Positions 15,262 to 22,711 of a stretch of 23,329 nucleotides of DNA are shown here, piece after piece. Under the pieces are notes generated by a model. The model ran no database searches. It had not been told where the DNA came from and was given only the letters and a program-made list of their open reading frames with translations. How positions within the stretch are numbered: the stretch's first letter is position 1; the number at the start of each line of letters is the position of its first letter. Location: positions 1-23,329 of the forward strand of contig CALCBQ010000002.1 of assembly GCA_937897215.1 (NCBI GenBank). Reading direction: 5' to 3'. The position numbers were made by a program, and so were the translations under genes. The stretch comes from an uncultured Clostridia bacterium. GTDB taxonomy: Bacteria > Bacillota > Clostridia > Oscillospirales > Acutalibacteraceae.

Positions 15262-15268
15262 CAAAAAA

Positions 15269-15288
15269 GCGAGGGGTAATCCCCTCGC
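15269..15288 (-). terminator. Rho-independent terminator of the pilin gene
   Basis: An 8-bp GC-rich stem (GCGAGGGG / CCCCTCGC) with a 4-nt loop, followed on the minus strand by TTTTTTGTTG. It lies 21 nt after the pilin stop and directly before the next promoter, so the pilin message ends here. Confidence 0.85.
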
Positions 15289-15309
15289 CCTTTATGTAGT
15301 TTGTTTCAA

Positions 15310-15735
15310 TTATGAAAGTTTTGTTAAACCATTATAGTCAGCAGCTACAGCTGAACCTGTCTTTTCAGGTGTATGGAAAGCGTTAGCTGAAACTAAAGCT
15401 GAGTTGTTTGGACATTCAACTACAGCACCGCCGTTAGCTTTAACATAAACAGCGTAAGCTTTTGTTGTGTCAACTGGGCAAACTGGCATTTCTTCGTCAT
15501 CCATCATTGACTTAATCTGTGCAAGACTTGAAACTGTTGTCTGGTCATTTGATGCATAATAGTTAGCACAATTTGACTTGATTGTCTGGATGTTTGAAGC
15601 ACATGTCTTGTTGTTTGCGTTGTCTGTAATTGCACCATAAAGTGGAATAGCAACTGCAATAAGGATACCCATGATAACAACAACGATCATAAGCTCAACG
15701 AGTGAGAAGCCTTTTTTGTTCATCATTTTTCTCAT
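15310..15735 (-). CDS. Type IV pilin-like protein 1
   Basis: A 141-aa prepilin. The class III signal is MRKMMNKKG^FSLVELMIVVVIMGILIAVAIPLY: a short basic leader, cleavage between Gly9 and Phe10, Glu at +5, and a hydrophobic helix that anchors the subunit and packs the fibre core. The globular part is small, with four cysteines (in KTCASN, KSNCANYY, MPVCPVD, VECPNN) that could form two disulfides. AAGGAG lies 9 nt before the ATG. It has its own promoter (15834–15862), a ~90-nt leader and a terminator, so it is a high-output single-gene unit. It is paralogous to the pilin gene just upstream. It may be a pilus subunit or a competence pseudopilin; the processing enzyme is encoded at 10999–11826. 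Confidence 0.92.
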   Translation of the reverse strand: MRKMMNKKGFSLVELMIVVVIMGILIAVAIPLYGAITDNANNKTCASNIQTIKSNCANYYASNDQTTVSSLAQIKSMMDDEEMPVCPVDTTKAYAVYVKANGGAVVECPNNSALVSANAFHTPEKTGSAVAADYNGLTKLS

Positions 15736-15814
15736 AATAATTTTCTCCTTTAATTAAAGAATATTTTGTTTTATATTAAGGTCCCTATTGACCTGAATAC
15801 CAAATTTTGAAAGT

Positions 15815-15830
15815 GGGAACTTTCCGTACC
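15815..15830 (-). promoter_or_regulatory. Shared pilin leader element, copy 1
   Basis: GGGAACTTTCCGTACC on the plus strand (minus strand GGTACGGAAAGTTCCC). It matches the element before pilin 2 (16388–16403) at 15 of 16 positions. It contains a palindromic core GGAAnGTTCC and lies at or just after the predicted transcription start. Together with neighbouring bases it can form a 6-bp hairpin (GAAAGT / ACTTTC). It could be an operator or an RNA element. Confidence 0.55.
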
Positions 15831-15833
15831 TTT

Positions 15834-15862
15834 ATACTACTACAAATCAAGCAATTTGTAAA
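15834..15862 (-). promoter_or_regulatory. Promoter of pilin gene 1
   Basis: TTTACA (15857–15862), 17-nt spacer, TAGTAT (15834–15839) on the minus strand. The register is supported by a direct match of TTGATTTGTAG plus -10 with the promoter at 15233–15261. The remainder of the 187-nt gap 15736–15922 holds a long leader with small hairpins. Confidence 0.55.
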
Positions 15863-15922
15863 GCCCTTTTTTTAAGTTTGGTTATTTCGACAAATTAATA
15901 AGGTTGTTTTTGTTGAAATCAA

Positions 15923-16360
15923 CTAAGAACCTTGTCTTCCTTTTTGGTTATGCTTAACGGCATCACTACCATCCGCCTCGCAACACTTAACTTTAATGGT
16001 TAAGTTATCAACTCTTTCAATCACAAAATAGTGATCATCAAGAGAACATCCTGGGAACCCTTCATCAAACTGGTCTAAAAATGTTTGAGCAAAAACATCT
16101 TCAGGATTTTGAGTTGAGCCATCAAAAGATTTTTCAGTCGTCAAGAATAATGTTTCAGCCGTATTGGCAGCATCAATTAATGCCCAGTTTGCAAATGCAC
16201 CACGAATTAATCTTTGGTTACTACCGCATGTTTTTGCTTCAGCATTACCTGTAACAGCGTTATAAAGTGGGATTGCGACTGCAACAAGAATACCCATAAT
16301 AACAACAACTATCATTAATTCAACAAGGGAGAAGCCTTTTTTATTTATCATTTTTCTCAT
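15923..16360 (-). CDS. Type IV pilin-like protein 2
   Basis: A 145-aa prepilin with a class III signal nearly identical to that of pilin 1 (MRKMINKKG^FSLVELMIVVVIMGIL), so cleavage after Gly9 by the prepilin peptidase is expected. Beyond the first ~45 residues it has diverged: acidic, with four cysteines (KTCGSN, PGCSL, KCCEADG), and lacking the end of pilin 1. The ATG at 16360 is preferred over an in-frame upstream codon at 16411 because GAAAGGGG precedes it at a workable distance and the upstream option lies within a few bases of the predicted transcription start. It has its own strong promoter (16416–16444). No clear terminator follows, so some transcripts may run into pilin 1. Confidence 0.9.
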   Translation of the reverse strand: MRKMINKKGFSLVELMIVVVIMGILVAVAIPLYNAVTGNAEAKTCGSNQRLIRGAFANWALIDAANTAETLFLTTEKSFDGSTQNPEDVFAQTFLDQFDEGFPGCSLDDHYFVIERVDNLTIKVKCCEADGSDAVKHNQKGRQGS

Positions 16361-16387
16361 AATAGTATTACCCCTTTCGGTAACTTC

Positions 16388-16403
16388 GGGAACATTCCGT
16401 ACC
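16388..16403 (-). promoter_or_regulatory. Shared pilin leader element, copy 2
   Basis: GGGAACATTCCGTACC on the plus strand, 15/16 identical to the copy before pilin 1, lying within ~20 nt of the predicted transcription start of pilin 2. The surrounding leader sequences do not otherwise align, which points to selection on this element. Confidence 0.55.
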
Positions 16404-16415
16404 CTCCGCAATTTA

Positions 16416-16444
16416 ATTATATACTATATATTGGAAATAGTCAA
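16416..16444 (-). promoter_or_regulatory. Sigma-A promoter of pilin gene 2
   Basis: TTGACT (16439–16444), 17-nt spacer and a perfect TATAAT (16416–16421) on the minus strand. Predicted start about 16409, giving a ~50-nt leader. Confidence 0.75.
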
Positions 16445-16453
16445 TATAATAAT

Positions 16454-16485
16454 TTGTACAAAAAAGGCAGGATTTTTTTGTACAA
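16454..16485. promoter_or_regulatory. Two TTGTACAA palindromes upstream of the pilin 2 promoter
   Basis: The 8-bp palindrome TTGTACAA occurs at 16454–16461 and 16478–16485, 24 bp apart (between two and two-and-a-half helical turns), ending about 10 bp upstream of the -35 box. Such spacing suits a dimeric activator, but AT-rich chance cannot be excluded. Confidence 0.3.
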
Positions 16486-16594
16486 GAAATTTGAATTCGT
16501 CGGGATGTTCGCAGTATTCGATAGAGTGGAATCAATATCTCGCCCTACCATATCAAACCAATTTTGTTCGACAAACTATAATTTTGCAAAAGAA

Positions 16595-16617
16595 AAGGCG
16601 GAACAAAATTCCGCCTT
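16595..16617 (-). terminator. Rho-independent terminator of the rny–recG–hydrolase run
   Basis: A 9-bp stem (AAGGCGGAA / TTCCGCCTT) with a 5-nt loop, followed on the minus strand by TTCTTTTG. It starts 3 nt after the hydrolase stop. The rest of 16486–16594 contains no gene that I can support. Confidence 0.8.
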
Positions 16618-16620
16618 ACT

Positions 16621-17529
16621 TTATTTTTTAATTGTCATTCTTGCTTTAAAGAATTCGGCAATTTCTGTATTTGCTTGGTCGCCAGCCGGAGAAAACGGGT
16701 TCACAACATTGAAAACATGAGTAAGATATTTACCGTTTTCTTTCTCATTAAAATCGTGGAATTTATGCTCAATATAATTCTTTTCAAGCAATTCTTTAAA
16801 CTTGTAACACTGTTTTTTAAGGAAATCATTAGTTGCCGTATTCACATAATATGGTGGGAAATCCTTTGAAATAATCTGTGCCACATCAAGATATTTTCTG
16901 TATTTGCTCTTTCGATGTTTTTCGCCTAACAAAACAGGTACATTTATATTCATAATAAGATTTGGGCTTAACAAATCAACGGCAGGGCAGATTGCAGCAA
17001 CTGCTTTGAAATCAAGCCCACAATATTCAACACCAAAATCTTTTTGCATATTTTCATTAAGATTGACCGCAGTAGTAACACAAGAGAAATGTCCGCCAGC
17101 AGAATCCCCCGCAAGAAATATGTTTTCAATATCGGCAGGGTAATTTTTAAGATTTTCACTAAGCCAAGAGAGGGCTGCAAAAATATCGCGAATCTGGTCG
17201 TCAAATCTTATGCCATTGCCTGCGAGACGATAGTTGATTGATGCAACTAAAAATCCTTTTTCGGCAAGTTTTAAGCAGAAATTCTTATTGATTTCTTTAT
17301 AACCATACATCCAACCGCCACCGTGAATATCAATAATCACAGGCAAATTCTCAGTTGTTCCTTCCGGATAATAAATATCAAGCAAGTGCGCTTTTTCGCC
17401 ATCGTCAATATACGGAATATCAAGAATTTTAGTGAGTCCTTCGGGCTCTGTTTGTGATGCAATTCGTTTTGCATCCATTTTTTCTGTATTTTCCCAATTT
17501 TTTCTTAAAATCGGTTCAAAAATGTACAT
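16621..17529 (-). CDS. Alpha/beta-hydrolase (HSL-type esterase/lipase family)
   Basis: A 302-aa cytoplasmic esterase-like protein. Seen: the oxyanion motif HGGGW at residues 69–73, the nucleophile elbow GDSAGG with S143, a likely acid in NTATNDFLK and the catalytic His in LTHVF near the C-terminus. This arrangement matches the hormone-sensitive-lipase (BD-FAE / alpha-beta hydrolase 3) group that cleaves acyl, acetyl or feruloyl esters; the natural substrate is unknown. The ATG at 17529 is used because AAAGGGG lies 7 nt upstream, whereas the in-frame ATG two codons earlier would sit against the ribosome site. It follows the TIM-barrel gene by 46 nt, with a small hairpin between, and is the last gene before a terminator. 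No signal peptide. Confidence 0.85.
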   Translation of the reverse strand: MYIFEPILRKNWENTEKMDAKRIASQTEPEGLTKILDIPYIDDGEKAHLLDIYYPEGTTENLPVIIDIHGGGWMYGYKEINKNFCLKLAEKGFLVASINYRLAGNGIRFDDQIRDIFAALSWLSENLKNYPADIENIFLAGDSAGGHFSCVTTAVNLNENMQKDFGVEYCGLDFKAVAAICPAVDLLSPNLIMNINVPVLLGEKHRKSKYRKYLDVAQIISKDFPPYYVNTATNDFLKKQCYKFKELLEKNYIEHKFHDFNEKENGKYLTHVFNVVNPFSPAGDQANTEIAEFFKARMTIKK

Positions 17530-17544
17530 AATCATACCCCTTTC

Positions 17545-17562
17545 GCAGACGTGGAAGTCTGC
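17545..17562. other. Small hairpin upstream of the hydrolase ribosome site
   Basis: GCAGAC–GTGGAA–GTCTGC, a 6-bp perfect stem with a 6-nt loop between the TIM-barrel stop and the hydrolase start. No T-run follows. It may be a processing site or a degenerate repeat. Confidence 0.35.
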
Positions 17563-17575
17563 CACTACGCACAAA

Positions 17576-18235
17576 TTACGGATGCGGGTCGCCGTTACGA
17601 TATGCATTCATTATATCGCGGAAAACTTCTCCGTTTGATGGCGGAGTCCATGTAATTGCATCGGCGCCTGCTTCTATTGTTGCTTTTATGCTTTCTTCTG
17701 TTGGTCCACCTGTTGCCATAATTGGCACATCGGGAAATTCCGCACGGATTTTCGCCACTAATTCAGGTGTTTTTGATGCTGCAGAAACATTTAAAATCTG
17801 TGCGCCTGCATCAAGTCGGCCTTGAATATCATCTTCTTTAACAACGGTAATCACAATAGGTAAATCCACAACTTTTGCAACTTCCCGAACTGTATCATTT
17901 GATGTTGGTGCGTTAAGCACAACACCCGTAGCACCTTGATACTCCGCATGACGCGCAAGGTTTATTACACGTTCGCCTTTTGTAAGACCTCCGCCAACGC
18001 CCACAAAAACGGGACAATGGGCAACCATCATAACCGCTTGTGTAATAACAGGTTGCGGGGTAAACGGATAAACCGCAATAACCGCATCTGCATTACTGTT
18101 TCGCAGAATGCTTACATCAGTTGAAAATATAATTGATTTAATTCTTCTGCCAAAGATTTTTATGCCTTTGCAATCGTAAATTACATCAGGTACACTTAAT
18201 CTGAAGTCTCTTAAATATCCTTTTATTTCGTTCAT
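17576..18235 (-). CDS. TIM-barrel phosphate-binding protein of unknown function
   Basis: A 219-aa protein. Glycine-rich turns (VFVGVGGGLTKGE, LDAGAQILNVS, IMATGGPTEESIKATIEAGADAITW) in a beta-alpha repeat pattern indicate a ribulose-phosphate-binding-type TIM barrel such as NanE, ThiE/ThiG or KDPG aldolase relatives. The MATGGP…AGADAI end is the standard phosphate-binding strand 7/8 region. I do not recognise the exact family, and no catalytic residue is diagnostic. The ATG at 18235 has AAAGGA 8 nt upstream; an earlier ATG three codons before would overlap the ribosome site. It lies between recG and an esterase gene. A role in sugar-phosphate metabolism is possible but unsupported. Confidence 0.75.
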   Translation of the reverse strand: MNEIKGYLRDFRLSVPDVIYDCKGIKIFGRRIKSIIFSTDVSILRNSNADAVIAVYPFTPQPVITQAVMMVAHCPVFVGVGGGLTKGERVINLARHAEYQGATGVVLNAPTSNDTVREVAKVVDLPIVITVVKEDDIQGRLDAGAQILNVSAASKTPELVAKIRAEFPDVPIMATGGPTEESIKATIEAGADAITWTPPSNGEVFRDIMNAYRNGDPHP

Positions 18236-18285
18236 AAAAAACATCCTTTATTTTAGGTTGTTCATATTATAATTTGCAAATATTA

Positions 18286-20337
18286 CTAAATTGTGTTTGC
18301 AGTGTTAGAAACTTGTAAACTATAAACTTTTTTCAGAACTTGTCTGCCAATTCTTTGATGGTCTGGCATTTGGAAGTCTTTATCAATGGACATAATGTCT
18401 TTCGCTAACTCTTGTGTTTGCATAAGAATCTTTGTATCAGTTAAAATATCGGCAATGCGAAGTTTAGGAAGACCGTGTTGACGAGTACCGAAGAAATCGC
18501 CGGGACCACGAAGTTTCAAATCTTCGTCGGCAATCTTAAATCCGTCAGTAGTTTCACACATAATTTTCATTCGCGCCATTGCTTCATCACTTGTAGCATC
18601 TGTTACAAGAATACAAGTGGATTTCGCTTGTCCACGACCGACACGACCGCGCAACTGATGAAGTTGAGAAAGACCAAAACGCTCGGCGTTTTCAATAACC
18701 ATAATAACAGCATTTGGTACATCTACACCGACCTCAATAACAACAGTTGATATCAGAAGTTGTGTTTCGCCACTCTTGAATTTGAGCATTATTTCGTCTT
18801 TCTTTTTAGGGGACATTTGTCCGTGAAGCAAGTCGAGTTTATAGTCCTTAAAAAGCGGTTGTGCTTTTTTATAATACTCTTCCGCGGAAAGTACTCCTTG
18901 CATTACTTCGCTTTCTTCAACAAGAGGGCAGACAATATAGCCTTGATAACCTGCATCAAGACGCTTTCTTATATAATCAAACATACCGCCGCGCTTACCT
19001 GAATTTACTGAATATGTTTCAATTTTTTGTCTGCCGGGCGGCAATTCGTCAAGGATTGAAACATTCAAATCTCCAAACATTATAAGCCCTAATGTTCGTG
19101 GAATTGGTGTTGCGGACATAACATAAACATGAGGATTTTCGCCTTTTGCACAAAGTCCGGTTCGCTGTTTTACGCCGAAACGATGTTGCTCGTCAGTAAT
19201 AACAAGACCGAGTTTTTTGAAAATAACATCGTCCTGAATCAAAGCGTGAGTGCCAATAATCAAGTCAATTTCGCCATTTTGTAAACGAGCTTTTATTTCT
19301 TTTTTCTCTTTTGCTTTTGTGCTACCTGTCAGCAACTCGCAACGGATTCCGCTATCCTTGAAAAGTTTTTCAAAAGTTTCAAAATGTTGAGTTGCAAGCA
19401 CTTCTGTTGGTGCCATAAGGGCAGATTGCATTCCGCTTTTCGCTACATTGTAAACTATTGCGGCAGATACTGCAGTTTTACCACTACCAACATCCCCTTG
19501 TAAAAGTCGGTTCATTTGTTTTCCGCTTTGCATATCAGAAACCGCTTCTTTTACCGCTCTTTTCTGTGCATTTGTTGGTGTAAATGGTAAAACAGAGAAA
19601 AATTCATCCGTATAATCCCTTGCAACAACATTACCGGTTTTAACTGTTGAGTTATCGTTTTTAAGAGTCAACAAACTCAACTGTAAAATGAACAACTCGT
19701 CAAAAATCAATCTGTTTCTTGCATTCTGCAAATCCCCGTCATCTTTTGGAAAATGAATATTGCGAAGTGCAGTATCAAGGGACACCAGGTTAAATTTTTT
19801 AATAATATAATCAGGTAAATAGTCAGGAATTTCATCAATCTTATCCAATGCATTCTGCACCGCTGACTGAACAATTTTTGTAGTAATAGTTTTATTCTGT
19901 GGATAAATTGGTCTGATTTCCACACTTTTTTCAGACTTTATGAACATTGGCGATACCATTTCGCGTGCCGCAAATTTACCTAATGTAAGTTTGCCGTAAA
20001 ACAGATATTCTTCGCCGCTTTTAAGCATTTTGTCAATATATTTATTATTGAAAAAGGTTACCGCAATAACATCTTCGCCATCAGTTACTGTGGCTTTTGC
20101 AATTAACATTCCACCACGGACACGCTCGTTTTTAACGGGGAACATAACAGTACCCTTAATGCAAGCGTTTTCGCCGATTATACATTGAGAAATAGGAACA
20201 ATTTTACTCCAATCCTCATAAGCACGAGGATAAAAACGAAGAAGTTCCCCGACAGTTGACACACCAAGAAGACGAAAACCCTCTGCACGAGTTTCGCCAA
20301 CACCCTTGATATACTTAATATCGTCGGAAAACTTCAT
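18286..20337 (-). CDS. recG: ATP-dependent DNA helicase RecG
   Basis: RecG reverses stalled replication forks and branch-migrates Holliday junctions. The 683-aa length is typical. Seen in order: the N-terminal wedge/OB domain (IKGVGETRAEGFRLLGVSTV; LLRFYPRAYEDWS), helicase motif I LLQGDVGSGKTAV near residue 285, Ia MAPTEVLATQHF, II ITDEQHRFGVKQR, III MSATPIPRTLGL, and IV–VI ending in LHQLRGRVGRG. The C-terminal domain (LKLRGPGDFFGTRQHGLP) is complete. AAGGTG is 5 nt before the ATG. It begins 12 nt after the solute-binding lipoprotein gene, so it is part of the same transcript. All motif residues are intact. Confidence 0.97.
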   Translation of the reverse strand: MKFSDDIKYIKGVGETRAEGFRLLGVSTVGELLRFYPRAYEDWSKIVPISQCIIGENACIKGTVMFPVKNERVRGGMLIAKATVTDGEDVIAVTFFNNKYIDKMLKSGEEYLFYGKLTLGKFAAREMVSPMFIKSEKSVEIRPIYPQNKTITTKIVQSAVQNALDKIDEIPDYLPDYIIKKFNLVSLDTALRNIHFPKDDGDLQNARNRLIFDELFILQLSLLTLKNDNSTVKTGNVVARDYTDEFFSVLPFTPTNAQKRAVKEAVSDMQSGKQMNRLLQGDVGSGKTAVSAAIVYNVAKSGMQSALMAPTEVLATQHFETFEKLFKDSGIRCELLTGSTKAKEKKEIKARLQNGEIDLIIGTHALIQDDVIFKKLGLVITDEQHRFGVKQRTGLCAKGENPHVYVMSATPIPRTLGLIMFGDLNVSILDELPPGRQKIETYSVNSGKRGGMFDYIRKRLDAGYQGYIVCPLVEESEVMQGVLSAEEYYKKAQPLFKDYKLDLLHGQMSPKKKDEIMLKFKSGETQLLISTVVIEVGVDVPNAVIMVIENAERFGLSQLHQLRGRVGRGQAKSTCILVTDATSDEAMARMKIMCETTDGFKIADEDLKLRGPGDFFGTRQHGLPKLRIADILTDTKILMQTQELAKDIMSIDKDFQMPDHQRIGRQVLKKVYSLQVSNTANTI

Positions 20338-20349
20338 AAATTCACCTTG

Positions 20350-21840
20350 TTATAAATTTTTATATAAATCAAAAGGATTTTTTGATAAATCTGTTTTTAC
20401 ATCTGCACTTGTTACTGAATAACCATTACGGAAAAGCACAGGGATAAACGGATATTCTTCTGCGAAAACTTTATAGTATTCTTCCGCAGTAATTTCGCCT
20501 GCACGATAACGGAAATAATCTGTTGCCGCCTTACTTGATTTATCAATTCCGCCACTTAAGTTACCGTTATAAAATCTTGATAAATCCATTGAGCCGTCAA
20601 GTTTGACTTCGCCTAAATACATATCGTAATTTCCTGCAGAAATTCTTTGATTGTAATCTGCAAAAGAAAGCAAACTGACATTTACATAAAATCCGATTTT
20701 GTTCAGATTATCTGCAATATTATAAGCCGCCGCAACTCTGTTTTTGTTATCTTTATTAACAATAAGATTAAAAGATAATAGATATGCGCCGTTTGTTCTT
20801 GCCTTGCCTGAAAAACGAGTATATCCGCATCTGTCAATAATCTTTTGAGCGAGTGAGGTATCCCCTTGAGCGCTTACAGATTGAATGTTTTCATAGAAAC
20901 TTACATCAGGATTCACAGGCATTTTTACCGCTTTGCCGTGTCCCTGATAAGAAGAAAGAACTACATCCTCACTGTTAAGTTGTGCCGCAATAGCACATCT
21001 TATATACTTATTCAAAGCACCATTGTTACTGTTAAGCCCAAGATAAACCATATTGTTGAGCATTACTTCTTCAGTTTTGCCTGCAACACCAATGTATTCA
21101 CAGTTAGAAAGGTCGCTGAAATAAACATCAGTAGCACCAATTTTGAATGCGTTTTCTGAACTTTTATTTGTATCAACAGTATACAACTTAATTTTCTTTG
21201 AACTGTCAGTAGTATTTACCAGTTGTTTTTCAAGCCAATAGTATTCGCCGCTACCTGTTGGTACTGCAGTCTGAATATCAGCTGTACCTTCTTTAGTTAT
21301 AGGAAAGCAAAGCTTTGCGCCAACATAAACATCAGAAAAATCAAGGGCGAACTCAACTGTAAATTTTGATTTTGCCGTAGCGCTCACTACTCCGTTCAGA
21401 TACCCCGCCCAAGCATATGATGCCTTTGCAAGATTAAATGAATACACAACATCATAGGCATTAATTGGTTGAGAGCCACGACAAGCTGCATCTGTTCGCA
21501 ACTGCACGGTTGCAACTGTACCTTTAACTGACACGCTTGTAGCAATTTGTGGCACAATATTGTATTTTTCATCTACCGTGAAAAGCGAATTAAAAAGCAT
21601 TTTGCAGATATAAATATTCTCATTGCTCTTTACAAAATAAGGATTGACTCCGTCGCTTTCATTGTAAGGCAAGGCAATTACACCATCGCCTTTTACTGTT
21701 TCAGTATTATCAACCGATGGTATATTTTCTTGTGGAACATCTGTTGTGGACTTATTTTCGGGCATTTTATTGCCACCGCAAGCAGAAAAAAGCAGAGTAA
21801 CACACAAAAGTAATGCAATTGTTTTTACCGCATTTTTCAT
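20350..21840 (-). CDS. Extracellular solute-binding lipoprotein, family 5 (peptide/nickel type)
   Basis: A 496-aa ABC-transporter binding protein of the OppA/DppA/NikA class. The signal peptide ends in the lipobox LFSAC (lipidated C21), followed by a Ser/Thr/Asn-rich linker. The mature part shows the family fold: YNESDGVNPYFV, LFNSLFTVDEKYNIVPQIATS, INAYDVVYSFNLAK and the late LNKIGFYVNVSLLSFADY. No permease or ATPase genes adjoin it, so it is an orphan binder or works with components encoded elsewhere; the ligand is unknown. A GAGATG ribosome site lies 5 nt from the ATG and overlaps the end of ymdB (4-nt gap), so translation is coupled. Its place between ymdB and recG is unusual. Confidence 0.85.
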   Translation of the reverse strand: MKNAVKTIALLLCVTLLFSACGGNKMPENKSTTDVPQENIPSVDNTETVKGDGVIALPYNESDGVNPYFVKSNENIYICKMLFNSLFTVDEKYNIVPQIATSVSVKGTVATVQLRTDAACRGSQPINAYDVVYSFNLAKASYAWAGYLNGVVSATAKSKFTVEFALDFSDVYVGAKLCFPITKEGTADIQTAVPTGSGEYYWLEKQLVNTTDSSKKIKLYTVDTNKSSENAFKIGATDVYFSDLSNCEYIGVAGKTEEVMLNNMVYLGLNSNNGALNKYIRCAIAAQLNSEDVVLSSYQGHGKAVKMPVNPDVSFYENIQSVSAQGDTSLAQKIIDRCGYTRFSGKARTNGAYLLSFNLIVNKDNKNRVAAAYNIADNLNKIGFYVNVSLLSFADYNQRISAGNYDMYLGEVKLDGSMDLSRFYNGNLSGGIDKSSKAATDYFRYRAGEITAEEYYKVFAEEYPFIPVLFRNGYSVTSADVKTDLSKNPFDLYKNL

Positions 21841-21844
21841 TATA

Positions 21845-22630
21845 TCATCTCACTGTAATAGGAGTTGCCTCAACTGTTTTTCCTGTATCGCGGTCAATAG
21901 TGAAAATACAACCCTGCATAAAACAAGGTGTGTCCGCAGTTTCAAACATAGGGGCAAATCCTTTTCTAAATTTTTCAATAATTATTTCTTTTTTCACACC
22001 CAGTACTGATTCTTCGGGACCTGTCATTCCCAAATCGGTAATATAACCAGTGCCGTTTGCCATAATTTGTGCATCGAAGGTCTGAATGTGTGTATGTGTA
22101 CCGAAAACCGCACTGACTTTTCCATCAAGATAATAACCAAGAGCTTTTTTCTCGGCTGTAGCTTCTGCATGGAAGTCAACAAGTATGATTTTCGTTTCTT
22201 TTTTAAGTTCATTAATAATTTTTTCGGCAGTTTCGAATGGGTCTGAATGACCTTCAAGCCAAACTCTGCCTAAAAGATTTATAACGCCCACCTTGTAAGC
22301 GCCTTTGTCAATAATTCCGTAGCCCTTACCCCATACTCCGTCGCCAAAATTTGCAGGGCGGATTACGGCTTCAGCGCGGTCAAGATATTCATAAATTTCA
22401 CGGCGCTTAAATGAATGGTTACCGCCTGTAATGAAATCTGCACCACTTGTGAAAATTCCGTTACAGGAGTTTGGCAACATACCGTTACCTACCGCAGAAT
22501 TTTCGCCGTTTACAATACAAACATCAATGTTGTTTTCTTTTTTGAAATCTGCAAGTTTTTTTCGTAAAAACTCACAACCACTTGCACCGACAACATCGCC
22601 GATACAAAGAATTTTAATGTTGCGTGTCAT
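21845..22630 (-). CDS. ymdB: YmdB-family metallophosphoesterase (cyclic nucleotide phosphodiesterase)
   Basis: A 261-aa calcineurin-like phosphoesterase of the YmdB family. B. subtilis YmdB hydrolyses 2',3'- and 3',5'-cyclic nucleotides and influences the switch between motility and biofilm. Seen: ILCIGDVVG, VNGENSAVGNG, GGNHSFKRREIYEYL, DFHAEATAEK and VFGTHTHIQT, which together hold the two-metal ligands. The start at ATG 22630 matches the usual N-terminus (MTRNIKILCIGDVVG) and has ACGGTG 6 nt upstream; a longer frame from 22696 adds only residues translated from the intergenic hairpin. It follows rny, a conserved order in Firmicutes, consistent with a shared role in RNA turnover. The binding protein gene follows immediately. 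Confidence 0.93.
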   Translation of the reverse strand: MTRNIKILCIGDVVGASGCEFLRKKLADFKKENNIDVCIVNGENSAVGNGMLPNSCNGIFTSGADFITGGNHSFKRREIYEYLDRAEAVIRPANFGDGVWGKGYGIIDKGAYKVGVINLLGRVWLEGHSDPFETAEKIINELKKETKIILVDFHAEATAEKKALGYYLDGKVSAVFGTHTHIQTFDAQIMANGTGYITDLGMTGPEESVLGVKKEIIIEKFRKGFAPMFETADTPCFMQGCIFTIDRDTGKTVEATPITVR

Positions 22631-22667
22631 TATGCACACCGTTTCTATATATGGATTTAATTTATTT

Positions 22668-22695
22668 TGCCCCGAAGCCGAAAGACAACGGGGCA
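22668..22695. other. Hairpin in the rny–ymdB gap
   Basis: TGCCCCG / CGGGGCA, a 7-bp stem with a 14-nt loop. A six-T run follows only on the plus strand; on the transcribed minus strand the hairpin is followed by AAAATAAATT. It is therefore not a normal terminator for rny and may act in mRNA processing between the two genes. Confidence 0.45.
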
Positions 22696-22711
22696 TTTTT
22701 TAGCAAAATTA

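Noticed and set aside
16486..16594. Possible small gene between the pilin promoter region and the hydrolase terminator
   Set aside because: Short frames here have no ribosome site or recognisable protein pattern; only the upstream palindromes and the terminator can be supported.
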